42,448 nt of DNA from assembly GCF_017888565.1 (NCBI RefSeq), contig NZ_JAGHFX010000061.1, forward strand, positions 1-42,448, in the 5' to 3' direction. Shown here in pieces: positions 1 through 7,452 of the stretch. This DNA comes from Clostridium sp. GTDB taxonomy: Bacteria > Bacillota > Clostridia > Clostridiales > Clostridiaceae. A program made the position numbers and the translations under genes. The stretch's first letter is position 1. Every line of letters starts with the position of its first letter. The notes beneath the pieces were generated by a model. That model was not told where the DNA came from. It made no database searches and saw nothing but the letters and a program-made list of their open reading frames with translations.

Positions 1-356
1 ATTATTGCTATACCATCATAAGCTATAACTGTTGATTTGACTTCCTTTTCTTCTTCAGTCTTTAATTCTCTTGAAGCCATACCGATTTCAGATACACCAT
101 TTATAGCATCTTTTATTCCTGCTGAAGATCCTACTTGATTTATTTCTATTGAAACATTACTATTGCTACTCTCATACTTTTCTGAAATTTTCTCCATTAA
201 AGGTCCAATTGATGTTGATCCAGAAATTGATATTGTTGTAGATTTTCCTCCAGTGCTTTCACCATTTGCATCATCATTGCCACAACCAACAAAAGCCCCT
301 CCCACCATTGTAACTAATAAAGCTGTACATATAAGTCTTAAGCTCTTTCTTTTCAT
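1..356 (-). CDS. pstS: PstS phosphate-binding lipoprotein, N-terminal part (cut by window edge)
   Basis: This is the extracellular solute-binding component of the high-affinity phosphate ABC transporter PstSCAB. Only about 118 N-terminal residues are in the window. The reading frame starts at the ATG at 356, after a GGAGGAG ribosome binding site. It begins MKRKSLRL, followed by a hydrophobic stretch and a lipobox FVGC, so it should be a lipid-anchored lipoprotein. After a Gly/Asn/Asp-rich linker comes ISGSTSIGPLMEKISEKY, typical of PstS, where SGSTS contacts phosphate, and then a QVGSSAGIKDAINGVSEIGM segment. It lies downstream of phoP-phoR on the same strand behind Pho-box-like repeats, which fits induction by phosphate starvation. 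The rest of the pst operon is expected beyond the left edge. Confidence 0.9.
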   Translation of the reverse strand, partial: MKRKSLRLICTALLVTMVGGAFVGCGNDDANGESTGGKSTTISISGSTSIGPLMEKISEKYESSNSNVSIEINQVGSSAGIKDAINGVSEIGMASRELKTEEEKEVKSTVIAYDGIAI

Positions 357-451
357 AAAATTCTCCTCCAATTAATAATTTAATTTAATTCAATTTTGTT
401 TAATAATCTATATTTATTAATTTTCTCTACACACTTATATTAATCCCTAAA

Positions 452-500
452 AGTTAAGTAAATATTAGTTCAAAGTTAAGAAAAGTTATGAGACTGTTAA
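452..500 (-). promoter_or_regulatory. Putative Pho box array upstream of pstS
   Basis: Read on the minus strand there are four TTAACA-like hexamers: TTAACA (500-495), ATAACT (489-484), TTAACT (479-474) and TTAACT (457-452). The first three are spaced 5 and 4 nt apart, roughly one helical turn centre to centre, and the last is two turns further on. This resembles the TTAACA direct repeats bound by PhoP in Bacillus. The array sits about 95-145 nt before the pstS start and just after the phoR terminator. PhoP binding is inferred. Confidence 0.55.
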
Positions 501-531
501 AAAAAATTAACAGTACTACGCATTTATATAC

Positions 532-566
532 AAAAAAAGAAAAGGCTAGTAAAGCCTTTTCTTTTT
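532..566 (-). terminator. Rho-independent terminator after phoR
   Basis: A 12-bp stem (535-546 with 554-565) around a 7-nt loop has GGC/GCC at its apex. On the minus strand it is followed by a run of U. The phoR stop codon lies at the base of the stem. It separates phoR from the pst operon. Confidence 0.8.
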
Positions 567-2271
567 AATAGGTAAAATCATCTATTTTTATATTCTTTCT
601 TAACTTTATTGTAAATTTAGTTCCTTCATTTAAAGTTGAATTAACAAAAATTTCCCCGTTGAACATTCTTGCTATATGTTTTACTATGGCTAAGCCTAAT
701 CCAGTCCCACCCTTAGCTCTTGATTTATCAACCCTATAAAATCTTTCAAATATTCTTGGTAAGTCTTCTTTAGGTATCCCAATACCATTATCCTCCACCT
801 CTATATAAGTATAATCATTAATATCATACGTTCTAATACTTATTATAGTTTTATCATTTGAGTATTTTATAGCATTTTCAACTAAATTCAATATCATTTG
901 AAAGAATTTATCTCTATCTCCACTCAATTCATTTGTACCCTTATTTAGAAAATTTATTTCTACTTGTTTACTATTCATCTGTGGAGTAACCATATTTATT
1001 ACATCTTCTATTACTTTTGCTGGATTAAACTCTTCCGCTTTCATTCTATGATTATTTTCAATATTAGAAAGAATTAATATATCGTTTATTAAATTAGTTA
1101 ATCTTTCTGCCTCTTTATCAATTATATCTAAAAATTTATTTCTAGTAGATAAATCCTCTACAAATTTAAGTGTTTCAGCAAAACCTTTTATGGATGTTAA
1201 AGGTGTTTTTAATTCATGAGATACATTTGCAACAAACTGACTTCTCATATTTTCAAGTCTTTTTATATCAGTAATATCTAGAACAGTAATTACTACACCT
1301 ATTGGTATTTTTTTATCGTTTATTATTGGTGCCTTCTTAATTCTAAGTTCTCTTAATATTGGATGAATAAGCTTTATTTCCTTCATTTCTATTGCTGGAA
1401 CATTCTTCATAAAGCTTAATATATCATAATCAATTATATACTCTGAAATATTCTCGCCTATAATATTCTTTTTTATACCAAACAACTTTTTAGCATATGG
1501 ATTAATAAGCATTACCTTTTGCTTATTATCTACTGCAATTACTCCACTTTCCATACTTTCTAATATAGCTTCTAACTTATTTTGTTTATCTAATGAATCA
1601 CTAATTCTAGATTGCAACTGATCTGCCATATTATTAAAAGTATTTGCAAGCGAACCAATTTCATCATTTGTATATATACTCACCCTTCTACTATAGTCAC
1701 CGTTTGCAATTTTATTAGTAGCAATTTCAAGTTCCTTAACAGGATAAATTATAGCTCTGATCAGTTTTAAAGAAAGTCCTAAGGATAATAAAACTACAAA
1801 TACTATAACTATAAAATAATATGTTATATAACTTTCAGAAAATACCTTTATTGTATACAAAGGTACAGAAGATCTTACTAATGTATTATCATCTATCTTA
1901 GTTGCATAGTAAATCACATTTGTAGCTTGAGTATTGCTATATCTTGTTGCAGAAGCCTCTCCATCTTTTAAAGCTTCTACTATTTCATCCCTATTCAAAT
2001 GATTTTCAAGATTTTCATTACTAGTATCTTTTAATACATTTCCTTCATTATCTACAAAAGTAAACCTTACTTTTGTATTATTTATTTTAAAATCCTCTAA
2101 ATCTCCATCCTTAAAGTTATTTGATTTTATTACTAATTTATTATAAACAGATAGAATTTCTTTAGTTTTATCAATTTCTTTAATATTAACTAATGCTATA
2201 AAGGAGCATGTTACGATTAGTAATGCAAAAATTACAGTTATTAATGACGATGCTAATATTCTCTTCTTCAT
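565..2271 (-). CDS. phoR: PhoR-type sensor histidine kinase
   Basis: This is a membrane sensor kinase that should phosphorylate the response regulator encoded just upstream, probably in response to phosphate limitation. The protein has 568 residues. A first membrane segment lies near 8-28, an extracytoplasmic region near 30-148 and a second membrane segment near 150-170. A HAMP domain covers about 171-225, a PAS domain about 230-340, and HisKA carries NVSHELKTPLTSIKG with the phosphoacceptor His352. The HATPase domain shows NLVENAIKYS (N box), DNGIGIP (G1) and GGTGLGLAIVKHI (G2). It starts 3 nt after the phoP stop, so the two are co-transcribed and probably translationally coupled. The PhoR assignment, rather than another PAS-HAMP kinase of the WalK/ResE type, rests on the adjacent pstS. 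Confidence 0.85.
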   Translation of the reverse strand: MKKRILASSLITVIFALLIVTCSFIALVNIKEIDKTKEILSVYNKLVIKSNNFKDGDLEDFKINNTKVRFTFVDNEGNVLKDTSNENLENHLNRDEIVEALKDGEASATRYSNTQATNVIYYATKIDDNTLVRSSVPLYTIKVFSESYITYYFIVIVFVVLLSLGLSLKLIRAIIYPVKELEIATNKIANGDYSRRVSIYTNDEIGSLANTFNNMADQLQSRISDSLDKQNKLEAILESMESGVIAVDNKQKVMLINPYAKKLFGIKKNIIGENISEYIIDYDILSFMKNVPAIEMKEIKLIHPILRELRIKKAPIINDKKIPIGVVITVLDITDIKRLENMRSQFVANVSHELKTPLTSIKGFAETLKFVEDLSTRNKFLDIIDKEAERLTNLINDILILSNIENNHRMKAEEFNPAKVIEDVINMVTPQMNSKQVEINFLNKGTNELSGDRDKFFQMILNLVENAIKYSNDKTIISIRTYDINDYTYIEVEDNGIGIPKEDLPRIFERFYRVDKSRAKGGTGLGLAIVKHIARMFNGEIFVNSTLNEGTKFTIKLRKNIKIDDFTY

Positions 2272-2274
2272 AAT

Positions 2275-2973
2275 TTAGTTATTAGGATTAAACCTATATC
2301 CTACTCCTCTTATAGTTTCTATAAACTTTGGATTTTTATCATCTAGTTCTATCTTTTTTCTTAAATATCTAATATGAACATCTACAGTTCTAGTTTCACC
2401 AACATACTCATATCCCCATATTTTATCTAGAAGAGTTTCTCTAGTTAATATTTTCCCTCTATTTTTAACTAATATTTCTAACAATTCAAATTCCTTTAAT
2501 GTCAAATCTATTTTTTTATCAGATATAAGCACTTCTCTTCTATCAAAATTTATTAGAATTCCATTTGCCTTAAATATCTCCTCGTTTCCCCCTAATGACT
2601 TTGTTCTTCTTAAAACTGCTTTTATTCTTGCTAATAATTCTCTTATTGAAAATGGTTTTGTCATATAATCATCAGCTCCAAGTTCAAGACCTAATATTTT
2701 ATCTAGCTCTTCTCCTTTTGCTGTTAACATTATAACTGATATATCTTTAGTATTATTATCGCTTCTTATAGCTTTACAAACATCATATCCATCTAATCCA
2801 GGAATCATTAAATCTAATAGTATAAGCTTTGGATTTTCTGCTTTTGCTAGTTTAACAGCATCTATTCCATTATTAGCAGTTATAACTTTATAACCTGAAT
2901 TTATTAAATTGTAACTTATTAGTTCTACTATATGATCCTCATCATCAACTACTAGTATTTTTTCTTCTGCCAT
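2275..2973 (-). CDS. phoP: PhoP-type response regulator (OmpR family)
   Basis: This is a two-component transcription factor of 232 residues. The receiver domain has the acidic pocket VVDDED near 8-13, the phosphoacceptor Asp54 in LLDLMIPG, the T in MLTAKG and the conserved Lys in TKPFS. The winged-helix OmpR/PhoB domain covers about 130-230, with LTLKEFELLEIL and RTVDVHIRYLRKKIE. The start follows a strong GGGGGG ribosome binding site and lies 11 nt after pgeF. Together with phoR and the Pho-box-like repeats before pstS it forms a phosphate-sensing module. Which two-component pair this is follows from context; the family assignment itself is clear. Confidence 0.87.
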   Translation of the reverse strand: MAEEKILVVDDEDHIVELISYNLINSGYKVITANNGIDAVKLAKAENPKLILLDLMIPGLDGYDVCKAIRSDNNTKDISVIMLTAKGEELDKILGLELGADDYMTKPFSIRELLARIKAVLRRTKSLGGNEEIFKANGILINFDRREVLISDKKIDLTLKEFELLEILVKNRGKILTRETLLDKIWGYEYVGETRTVDVHIRYLRKKIELDDKNPKFIETIRGVGYRFNPNN

Positions 2974-2984
2974 TAATATCCCCC

Positions 2985-3722
2985 CTATTTTATAAATGCA
3001 AATGAAAATAGTCTTCCGTAAGTACCCACTGATTTTCTATATGAATATAATTTTAAATTTTTCTCACAATGTGTACATAAATTTAATGAATATATATTAT
3101 TTTCCATAATCCCAAATTCTCTTAAGTCTTTTAAAATACATTCCTGCATACTTAGATTTCTTCCATCAAATAATTTATCTTCATCTATCTTTGTTTTCTC
3201 TATAAACTTTTCTTTCAACTCCTCTGAAACTTCATAACAACATTTTCTTATATGTGGACCTATGAAAACCTTAGTTTCGTTGGTATCTATGTTAAATTCG
3301 TCCTTCATTTTTAATAAAGTCTTTAAAACTATTGAATTGTATGTTCCTTTCCAACCACTATGAATAGTTGCTACTACATCACTTTTTTCATTCGCTATAA
3401 TTATAGGTACACAATCTGCTGTAAATACGCCTATCGCTATATTTTTTTCTTTTGTAATTAAAGCATCTCCTTCTTCATCTCTTATATTTATATAATTTTT
3501 ATTATAAGTATAAATTTTATCACTATGGATTTGATTTAAATAAATAACATCACTTAAATTAAACTCTTTTATTATACTATTTAAATTATTAATTCCATAC
3601 TCTGTATTTCGATTAAAACTTCTATCTTCTTCTGCTGTTGAAAAAACCAGCTCTAATTTTCCTAAATCATAAACTAAAAAATCTTTTTTTAACTTAAAAT
3701 CCCTTACAGATAAGCTTATCAT
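2985..3722 (-). CDS. pgeF: Laccase-domain (multicopper polyphenol oxidase-like) protein, YfiH/YlmD family
   Basis: This 245-residue protein belongs to the DUF152/YfiH family. Members were first called polyphenol oxidases; later work on relatives points to peptidoglycan editing or purine nucleoside phosphorolysis. The metal/active-site set is present: NQIHSDKI (His66), TADCVPI (Cys104), IHSGWKGT (His121) and GPHIRKCCYEV. Length is normal for the family. A GAGGTGA ribosome binding site precedes the ATG. The gene is transcribed just ahead of phoP with an 11-nt gap and no terminator between, so it probably shares the phoPR transcript. In Bacillus the orthologue ylmD lies near sigE/sigG, as here. 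Confidence 0.85.
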   Translation of the reverse strand: MISLSVRDFKLKKDFLVYDLGKLELVFSTAEEDRSFNRNTEYGINNLNSIIKEFNLSDVIYLNQIHSDKIYTYNKNYINIRDEEGDALITKEKNIAIGVFTADCVPIIIANEKSDVVATIHSGWKGTYNSIVLKTLLKMKDEFNIDTNETKVFIGPHIRKCCYEVSEELKEKFIEKTKIDEDKLFDGRNLSMQECILKDLREFGIMENNIYSLNLCTHCEKNLKLYSYRKSVGTYGRLFSFAFIK

Positions 3723-3751
3723 GTAGTCACCTCTTTAATTTGTTTTAATAC

Positions 3752-3821
3752 ATTTTACCATTTATTAAACATATTTTCTATTTTTTTTGCTTTATCAATC
3801 ATGTTTTAACTTACTTTTAAC
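3752..3821 (-). promoter_or_regulatory. Possible promoter and Pho-like repeats for pgeF-phoPR
   Basis: On the minus strand a TGG-TAAAAT extended -10 lies at 3757-3752, about 30 nt before the pgeF ATG, with only a poor -35. Two GTTAAAA direct repeats 11 bp apart lie upstream (3821-3815 and 3810-3804). A weak -35 and 11-bp repeats suit an activator-dependent, perhaps PhoP-autoregulated promoter, but the repeats sit rather far upstream. Confidence 0.3.
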
Positions 3822-3835
3822 CTTGTTTTTCACAT

Positions 3836-3882
3836 AAAAAAGTTAACTTAAAATAGAATTTTTCTATTTTAAGTTAACTTTC
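3836..3882 (-). terminator. Terminator after nrdR
   Basis: A long perfect inverted repeat with arms of about 18 bp (AAAGTTAACTTAAAATAG and its complement) surrounds a short loop. It is followed on the minus strand by TTTTTTATG. It ends at the nrdR stop codon, and the symmetrical A/T flanks would also allow function on the plus strand. Confidence 0.8.
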
Positions 3883-4337
3883 TATTCATTAGATACTAAA
3901 TTTTTAATTTCTTCTAAGAAAGTATTTATATCCTTAAACTGTCTATAAACAGACGCAAATCTAACATATGATATTTCATCTAGATTTTTAAGTCTATCCA
4001 TTACCATTTCTCCAATGATTTTAGAATTAACTTCTGTTATCATTTTATTTGAAATAGCCTTTTCTATGTCTTCTGCTAACTCTTCTATTTGCTTTCTTGA
4101 TATAGGCCTTTTTTGACAAGCTATAATTAGACCATTAATTATCTTTTCTTTATTAAAATTCTCTCTTGTTAAATCTCTCTTAACAACTAATATTGGAATA
4201 TCTTCAACCTTTTCATATGTAGTATACCTTTTATTACAGTTTAAACATTCTCGTCTTCTTCTAATAGTAGTATTATCATCCGTAGATCTAGAATCTACTA
4301 CCTTACTCTCTTCAAAGGAGCAAAAAGGACATCTCAT
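3882..4337 (-). CDS. nrdR: Transcriptional repressor NrdR
   Basis: NrdR represses ribonucleotide reductase genes in response to the ATP/dATP balance. The protein opens MRCPFC and has the zinc-ribbon cysteines C3, C6, C31 and C34 (RRRRECLNCNKRY), then the ATP-cone domain from about residue 49 (LVVKRDLTRENFNKEK). A GTG three codons upstream is also open (4346), but the ATG at 4337 gives the family-typical MRCPFC start, a better distance from the AGGAAAGG ribosome binding site and a usual length of 151 residues. No ribonucleotide reductase gene lies in the window. A TATAAT-like -10 at 4385-4380 may drive it, without a recognisable -35. Confidence 0.95.
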   Translation of the reverse strand: MRCPFCSFEESKVVDSRSTDDNTTIRRRRECLNCNKRYTTYEKVEDIPILVVKRDLTRENFNKEKIINGLIIACQKRPISRKQIEELAEDIEKAISNKMITEVNSKIIGEMVMDRLKNLDEISYVRFASVYRQFKDINTFLEEIKNLVSNE

Positions 4338-4417
4338 TTTATTCACGCCTTTCCTAAGTATTGTCTTAAGTATATATAGATTATACAGATTTTTTTAGAA
4401 TTTTACTAGATATTATT

Positions 4418-4735
4418 TTATAAATTAAATCCTTCTATATCTGCACTATCAACTAATATAACTTCTACTCCTGCTTTTTTCACCTTACTCCATGGTATTT
4501 CTAAATCTTCTTCTTTGCTAAACCACCCCTTAGCTGTTCCCGGTAATATTATTGATATAACCTTGCTTTCTTCTATATTAATAACAAAGTCTTTTATATA
4601 TCCCATTTTGGATCCTGTTTTGATATCTATGACTTCCATAGTTCTTAATGCATTTAAAGAATGTAATAATAGATCGTCATCTTCAACTTCAGAATACATT
4701 TCATTTTCAGTTTTCATATTGTCAAATAGTCCCAT
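4418..4735 (-). CDS. YlmC/YmxH-family PRC-barrel protein
   Basis: This 105-residue protein has a PRC-barrel-like domain. After an acidic N-terminal stretch (MYSEVEDDDLLLHS), LNALRTMEVIDIKTGSKMGYIKDFVI begins the conserved core and continues to EIPWSKVKKAGVEVILVD. The family is common in spore formers (YlmC/YmxH) and often annotated as sporulation protein; its molecular role is not established. The start has a good GGGGGA ribosome binding site at a 6-nt distance, so the acidic extension of about 25 residues is probably real. It lies between sigG and nrdR on the same strand. Confidence 0.75.
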   Translation of the reverse strand: MGLFDNMKTENEMYSEVEDDDLLLHSLNALRTMEVIDIKTGSKMGYIKDFVINIEESKVISIILPGTAKGWFSKEEDLEIPWSKVKKAGVEVILVDSADIEGFNL

Positions 4736-4843
4736 AAAAAATCCCCCTTTAAATAATCTTTATACTAATAAATATTCTTATGCCTTTAAAATTTAATTTA
4801 TTCAATATAAAATAATAGCATGTACACCTTTTATTATTTTAAA

Positions 4844-4865
4844 AGAGCTCTCTTAAAAGAGCTCT
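4844..4865 (-). terminator. Hairpin terminator at the end of sigG
   Basis: Two copies of the self-complementary octamer AGAGCTCT (4844-4851 and 4858-4865) form an 8-bp stem with a 6-nt loop. On the minus strand UUUUAAAAUAAU follows. The sigG TAG stop lies inside the upstream arm. The U-tract is moderate. Confidence 0.6.
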
Positions 4866-5637
4866 ATACATATTTCCTCATATGCTTTAATGCAGTTTTC
4901 TCTAATCTTGAAACTTGAGCTTGAGATATTCCTATTTCATCAGCAACTTCCATTTGAGTTCTTCCATTAAAGAACCTTAATGTTAATATAAGCTTTTCTC
5001 TATCATTCAACTTTTTCATTGCTTCTTTTATAGATATATTTTCAAGCCAACTTTCATCAGTATTTTTTGAGTCACTTATTTGATCCATAACGTATATGGC
5101 ATCTCCGCCATCATGATATATAGGCTCAAATAAAGATACTGGGTCTTGAATAGCATCTAATGCAAATACTACCTCTTCCCTTGGTAAATTAAGTTCTTTT
5201 GCTATTTGTGAAACGGTAGGTTCTTTATTATTTTCTTTTATTAGTTTATCTCTTACTAACAAAGCTTTATAAGCTATATCTCTTAATGATCTACTTACCC
5301 TAATTGAATTATTATCTCTTAAATATCTTCTGATTTCACCTATTATCATTGGTACTGCATAAGTTGAAAATTTAACATTTTGACCTAAATCAAAATTATC
5401 TATCGCCTTCATTAAGCCTATACATCCAACTTGGAATAAGTCATCAACATTTTCTCCTCTATTATTAAATCTTTGTATGACACTTAAAACCAACCTTAAA
5501 TTACCTTTAATAAAAGTTTCTCTAGCACCTTTATCTCCGTCTCTCATTTTTAAAAGTAACTCTCTTTTTTCTTTTTCTTTTAATATAGGTAGTTTTGAAG
5601 TATTCACTCCACATATTTCTACTTTATTAATAATCAA
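4864..5637 (-). CDS. sigG: Sporulation sigma factor SigG (late forespore)
   Basis: SigG is the RNA polymerase sigma factor that runs late forespore transcription. Region 2 shows FIKGNLRLVLSVIQRF, DDLFQVGCIGLMKAIDNFD and KFSTYAVPMIIGEIRRYLRD. Region 4 ends QMEVADEIGISQAQVSRLEK. The best start is the TTG at 5637, giving 257 residues that open MIINKVEICGVNTSKLP, the standard SigG N-terminus. AAGGGG lies 9 nt upstream. An ATG two codons earlier (5643) is only 3 nt from that SD, and a longer reading from 5667 would add non-conserved residues. A sigma-F-like promoter lies in the gap after sigE, so sigG can be transcribed apart from the spoIIG operon. Confidence 0.95.
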   Translation of the reverse strand: MIINKVEICGVNTSKLPILKEKEKRELLLKMRDGDKGARETFIKGNLRLVLSVIQRFNNRGENVDDLFQVGCIGLMKAIDNFDLGQNVKFSTYAVPMIIGEIRRYLRDNNSIRVSRSLRDIAYKALLVRDKLIKENNKEPTVSQIAKELNLPREEVVFALDAIQDPVSLFEPIYHDGGDAIYVMDQISDSKNTDESWLENISIKEAMKKLNDREKLILTLRFFNGRTQMEVADEIGISQAQVSRLEKTALKHMRKYV

Positions 5638-5678
5638 TCTCATCAACCCCTTCGGAAGTAATAACATACTGCATTAAA

Positions 5679-5708
5679 AAGTATTTCCGAGAGTGATTAG
5701 TTTTATAC
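5679..5708 (-). promoter_or_regulatory. Sigma-F-type promoter of sigG
   Basis: On the minus strand GTATA (5708-5704), exactly 15 nt, then GGAAATACTT (5688-5679). This matches the forespore sigma-F pattern GYATA-N15-GGNNANANTR in all but the last base. It sits between the sigE stop and the sigG start. Confidence 0.7.
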
Positions 5709-5718
5709 TAAAGACAAC

Positions 5719-6426
5719 CTAAATCATTTTATTGATTTCTTTTTTCAATCGATTTATTATTTTCTTTTCTAATCTTGAAATATATGACTGTGATATTCCA
5801 AGCATATCCGCAACCTCTTTTTGAGTCTTTTCTCTAGTACCATTTAATCCAAATCTTAGCTTAACTATTTCTTTTTCCCTATCATTTAAATGCTTTAATG
5901 CTAGAAATAATAACTGTCTATCAACCTCATCTTCAATTAAATTATAAACTATATCATTTTCAGTTCCCAAAATATCTGATAATAAAAGTTCATTACCATC
6001 CCAATCAATATTTAATGGTTCGTAAAAAGATATCTCTGCTTTTACCTTACTATTTCTTCTTAAATACATTAATATTTCATTTTCTATACACCTAGAAGCA
6101 TATGTAGCTAATTTTATTTTTTTCTCTGGATTAAAAGTATTAACTGCCTTTATTAATCCAATGGTTCCTACAGAAATTAAATCTTCTACGCATACTCCTG
6201 TATTTTCAAATTTTCTTGCTATATACACTACTAATCTTAAGTTTCTTTCAATTAATATATCCCTTATAGATTCATCCCCATGTATAAGTTTCTCTACAAG
6301 CTCTTCTTCCTCCTCCTTTTTTAAAGGTGGTGGAAGAGCATCATTTCCTCCAACATAATGGACTTCACTTTTAAAAATTTTAATTCTTTGTATAATTCTA
6401 TTTATCAATACTCTTAAACTCATCAT
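5719..6426 (-). CDS. sigE: Sporulation sigma factor pro-SigE (early mother cell)
   Basis: SigE directs early mother-cell transcription. The 235-residue product carries the N-terminal pro-sequence ([20 protein letters not shown]), hydrophobic and basic, ahead of the conserved [13 protein letters not shown] that marks the start of mature SigE; cleavage by SpoIIGA should fall just before it. Region 2 shows [31 protein letters not shown] and [20 protein letters not shown]. Region 4 ends [21 protein letters not shown]. It starts 8 nt after spoIIGA, behind AGGTGAG, so the two form the spoIIG operon. ATG-ATG at the start leaves one residue of uncertainty. Confidence 0.96.
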   Translation of the reverse strand: MMSLRVLINRIIQRIKIFKSEVHYVGGNDALPPPLKKEEEEELVEKLIHGDESIRDILIERNLRLVVYIARKFENTGVCVEDLISVGTIGLIKAVNTFNPEKKIKLATYASRCIENEILMYLRRNSKVKAEISFYEPLNIDWDGNELLLSDILGTENDIVYNLIEDEVDRQLLFLALKHLNDREKEIVKLRFGLNGTREKTQKEVADMLGISQSYISRLEKKIINRLKKEINKMI

Positions 6427-6434
6427 ATTCTCAC

Positions 6435-7232
6435 CTATATTACTCCTCTTGATAATAATGCATTAAATTCATTTTCTTTGCTTAATTTATTTTTACAGCT
6501 ACAAATTATAGCTTCTATAGTTCTCCATTCTTTATCTTCTCCCCGAATCCTGACTTTTTCACTTTTGAATCCCTTTAAATTTCCTTCTTCTCCAATGGTG
6601 CTATAAGGAATATAAAATTCTTCATTCTTTTGTATATCAAATCCATTCAAAAAATCATTTTCTATTATAATGCAAGGTAAATTAGTAACAGGCTCCCTTA
6701 AAGCATTTCCAGTATCTAATAATCCTTTAATAAATAATGTATTTTTTTCATCCGATATTTCAATTTCATATATAAAATTATTAATTACAGCTCTTTCTCT
6801 TAAGTAATCTACTACCCTAACTATAACTATGTATAGTATCATTATTGATATTATTAAATATTTCATAGAGTAATTACTTATTTCAAAAGAGTTAAAAATA
6901 CTATACCGGTTGTCCATCAATGAAAAACTAAAACTAACTCCAGCTAGCGTAAAGGACATAATTAAAAATGTTATTGAAGCCTTTATATTATTAAGTATTT
7001 TAAAACTTTTACTTGTTATTGATGTCATTATTAATACTACCAAAAGTTTAAATGGTAAAGATGTTAAAATACTATTTTCAAAGAATAATAATATCGTATA
7101 AAATGCTCCAATTGCAGCTGCAAAATAAATAGTTTTATTGTATTTATATCTAGACACCTTCATAGTAATTAACAGTAAAAATAAATTTACAATAAAGTTT
7201 TCTATTACAAGTATATCTATGTAAACTACCAT
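6435..7232 (-). CDS. spoIIGA: SpoIIGA, pro-SigE processing aspartic protease
   Basis: SpoIIGA is a septal membrane aspartic protease that cleaves pro-SigE after a forespore signal. The N-terminal half (about 1-145) holds about five hydrophobic membrane segments. The cytosolic protease half contains the active-site motif [18 protein letters not shown], with the catalytic Asp near residue 173. The start at 7232 ([12 protein letters not shown]) has GGGGGAG six nt upstream and is preferred to an ATG two codons earlier (7238) that abuts the SD. The product has 265 residues, slightly short of the Bacillus protein. It is followed directly by its substrate gene sigE. Confidence 0.92.
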   Translation of the reverse strand: MVVYIDILVIENFIVNLFLLLITMKVSRYKYNKTIYFAAAIGAFYTILLFFENSILTSLPFKLLVVLIMTSITSKSFKILNNIKASITFLIMSFTLAGVSFSFSLMDNRYSIFNSFEISNYSMKYLIISIMILYIVIVRVVDYLRERAVINNFIYEIEISDEKNTLFIKGLLDTGNALREPVTNLPCIIIENDFLNGFDIQKNEEFYIPYSTIGEEGNLKGFKSEKVRIRGEDKEWRTIEAIICSCKNKLSKENEFNALLSRGVI

Positions 7233-7255
7233 ACACATCTCCCCCTCGTACTTAA

Positions 7256-7310
7256 ATTATAAACTGTTACTCTTTAAAATTTTGTCATAAAAACTCTTCG
7301 CAAAATATAT
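7256..7310 (-). promoter_or_regulatory. spoIIG-type promoter with possible Spo0A boxes
   Basis: On the minus strand a perfect TATAAT (7261-7256) is preceded, after 21 nt, by ATGACA. The unusually long spacing resembles the Bacillus spoIIG promoter, which needs Spo0A. The -35-like hexamer lies in TATGACAAAA, similar to a reversed 0A box, and TTTTGCGAAG lies about 10 nt further upstream. Spo0A binding is inferred. Confidence 0.5.
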
Positions 7311-7406
7311 TTTCATCTCTTATTTATTACATATAATTACAGTTATTTGATTATTATAATAAAAAATAACAAAGAAGTACCGTTATTATCAATATATATT
7401 AATAAT

Positions 7407-7448
7407 AAAAAAAGACTAAGAAAGTATTACTTTCTTAGTCTTTTTTTA
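7407..7448 (-). terminator. Terminator after ftsZ
   Basis: Strong hairpin with arms AAAGACTAAGAAAGTA and its complement, then UUUUUUU on the minus strand, immediately after the ftsZ stop. The plus-strand side also has a U run, so it may work both ways. Confidence 0.85.
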
Positions 7449-7452
7449 TTAT

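Noticed and set aside
163..375. Plus-strand open frame at the left edge
   Set aside because: It is antisense to the PstS lipoprotein signal and binding region; the minus-strand frame has the lipobox and SD.
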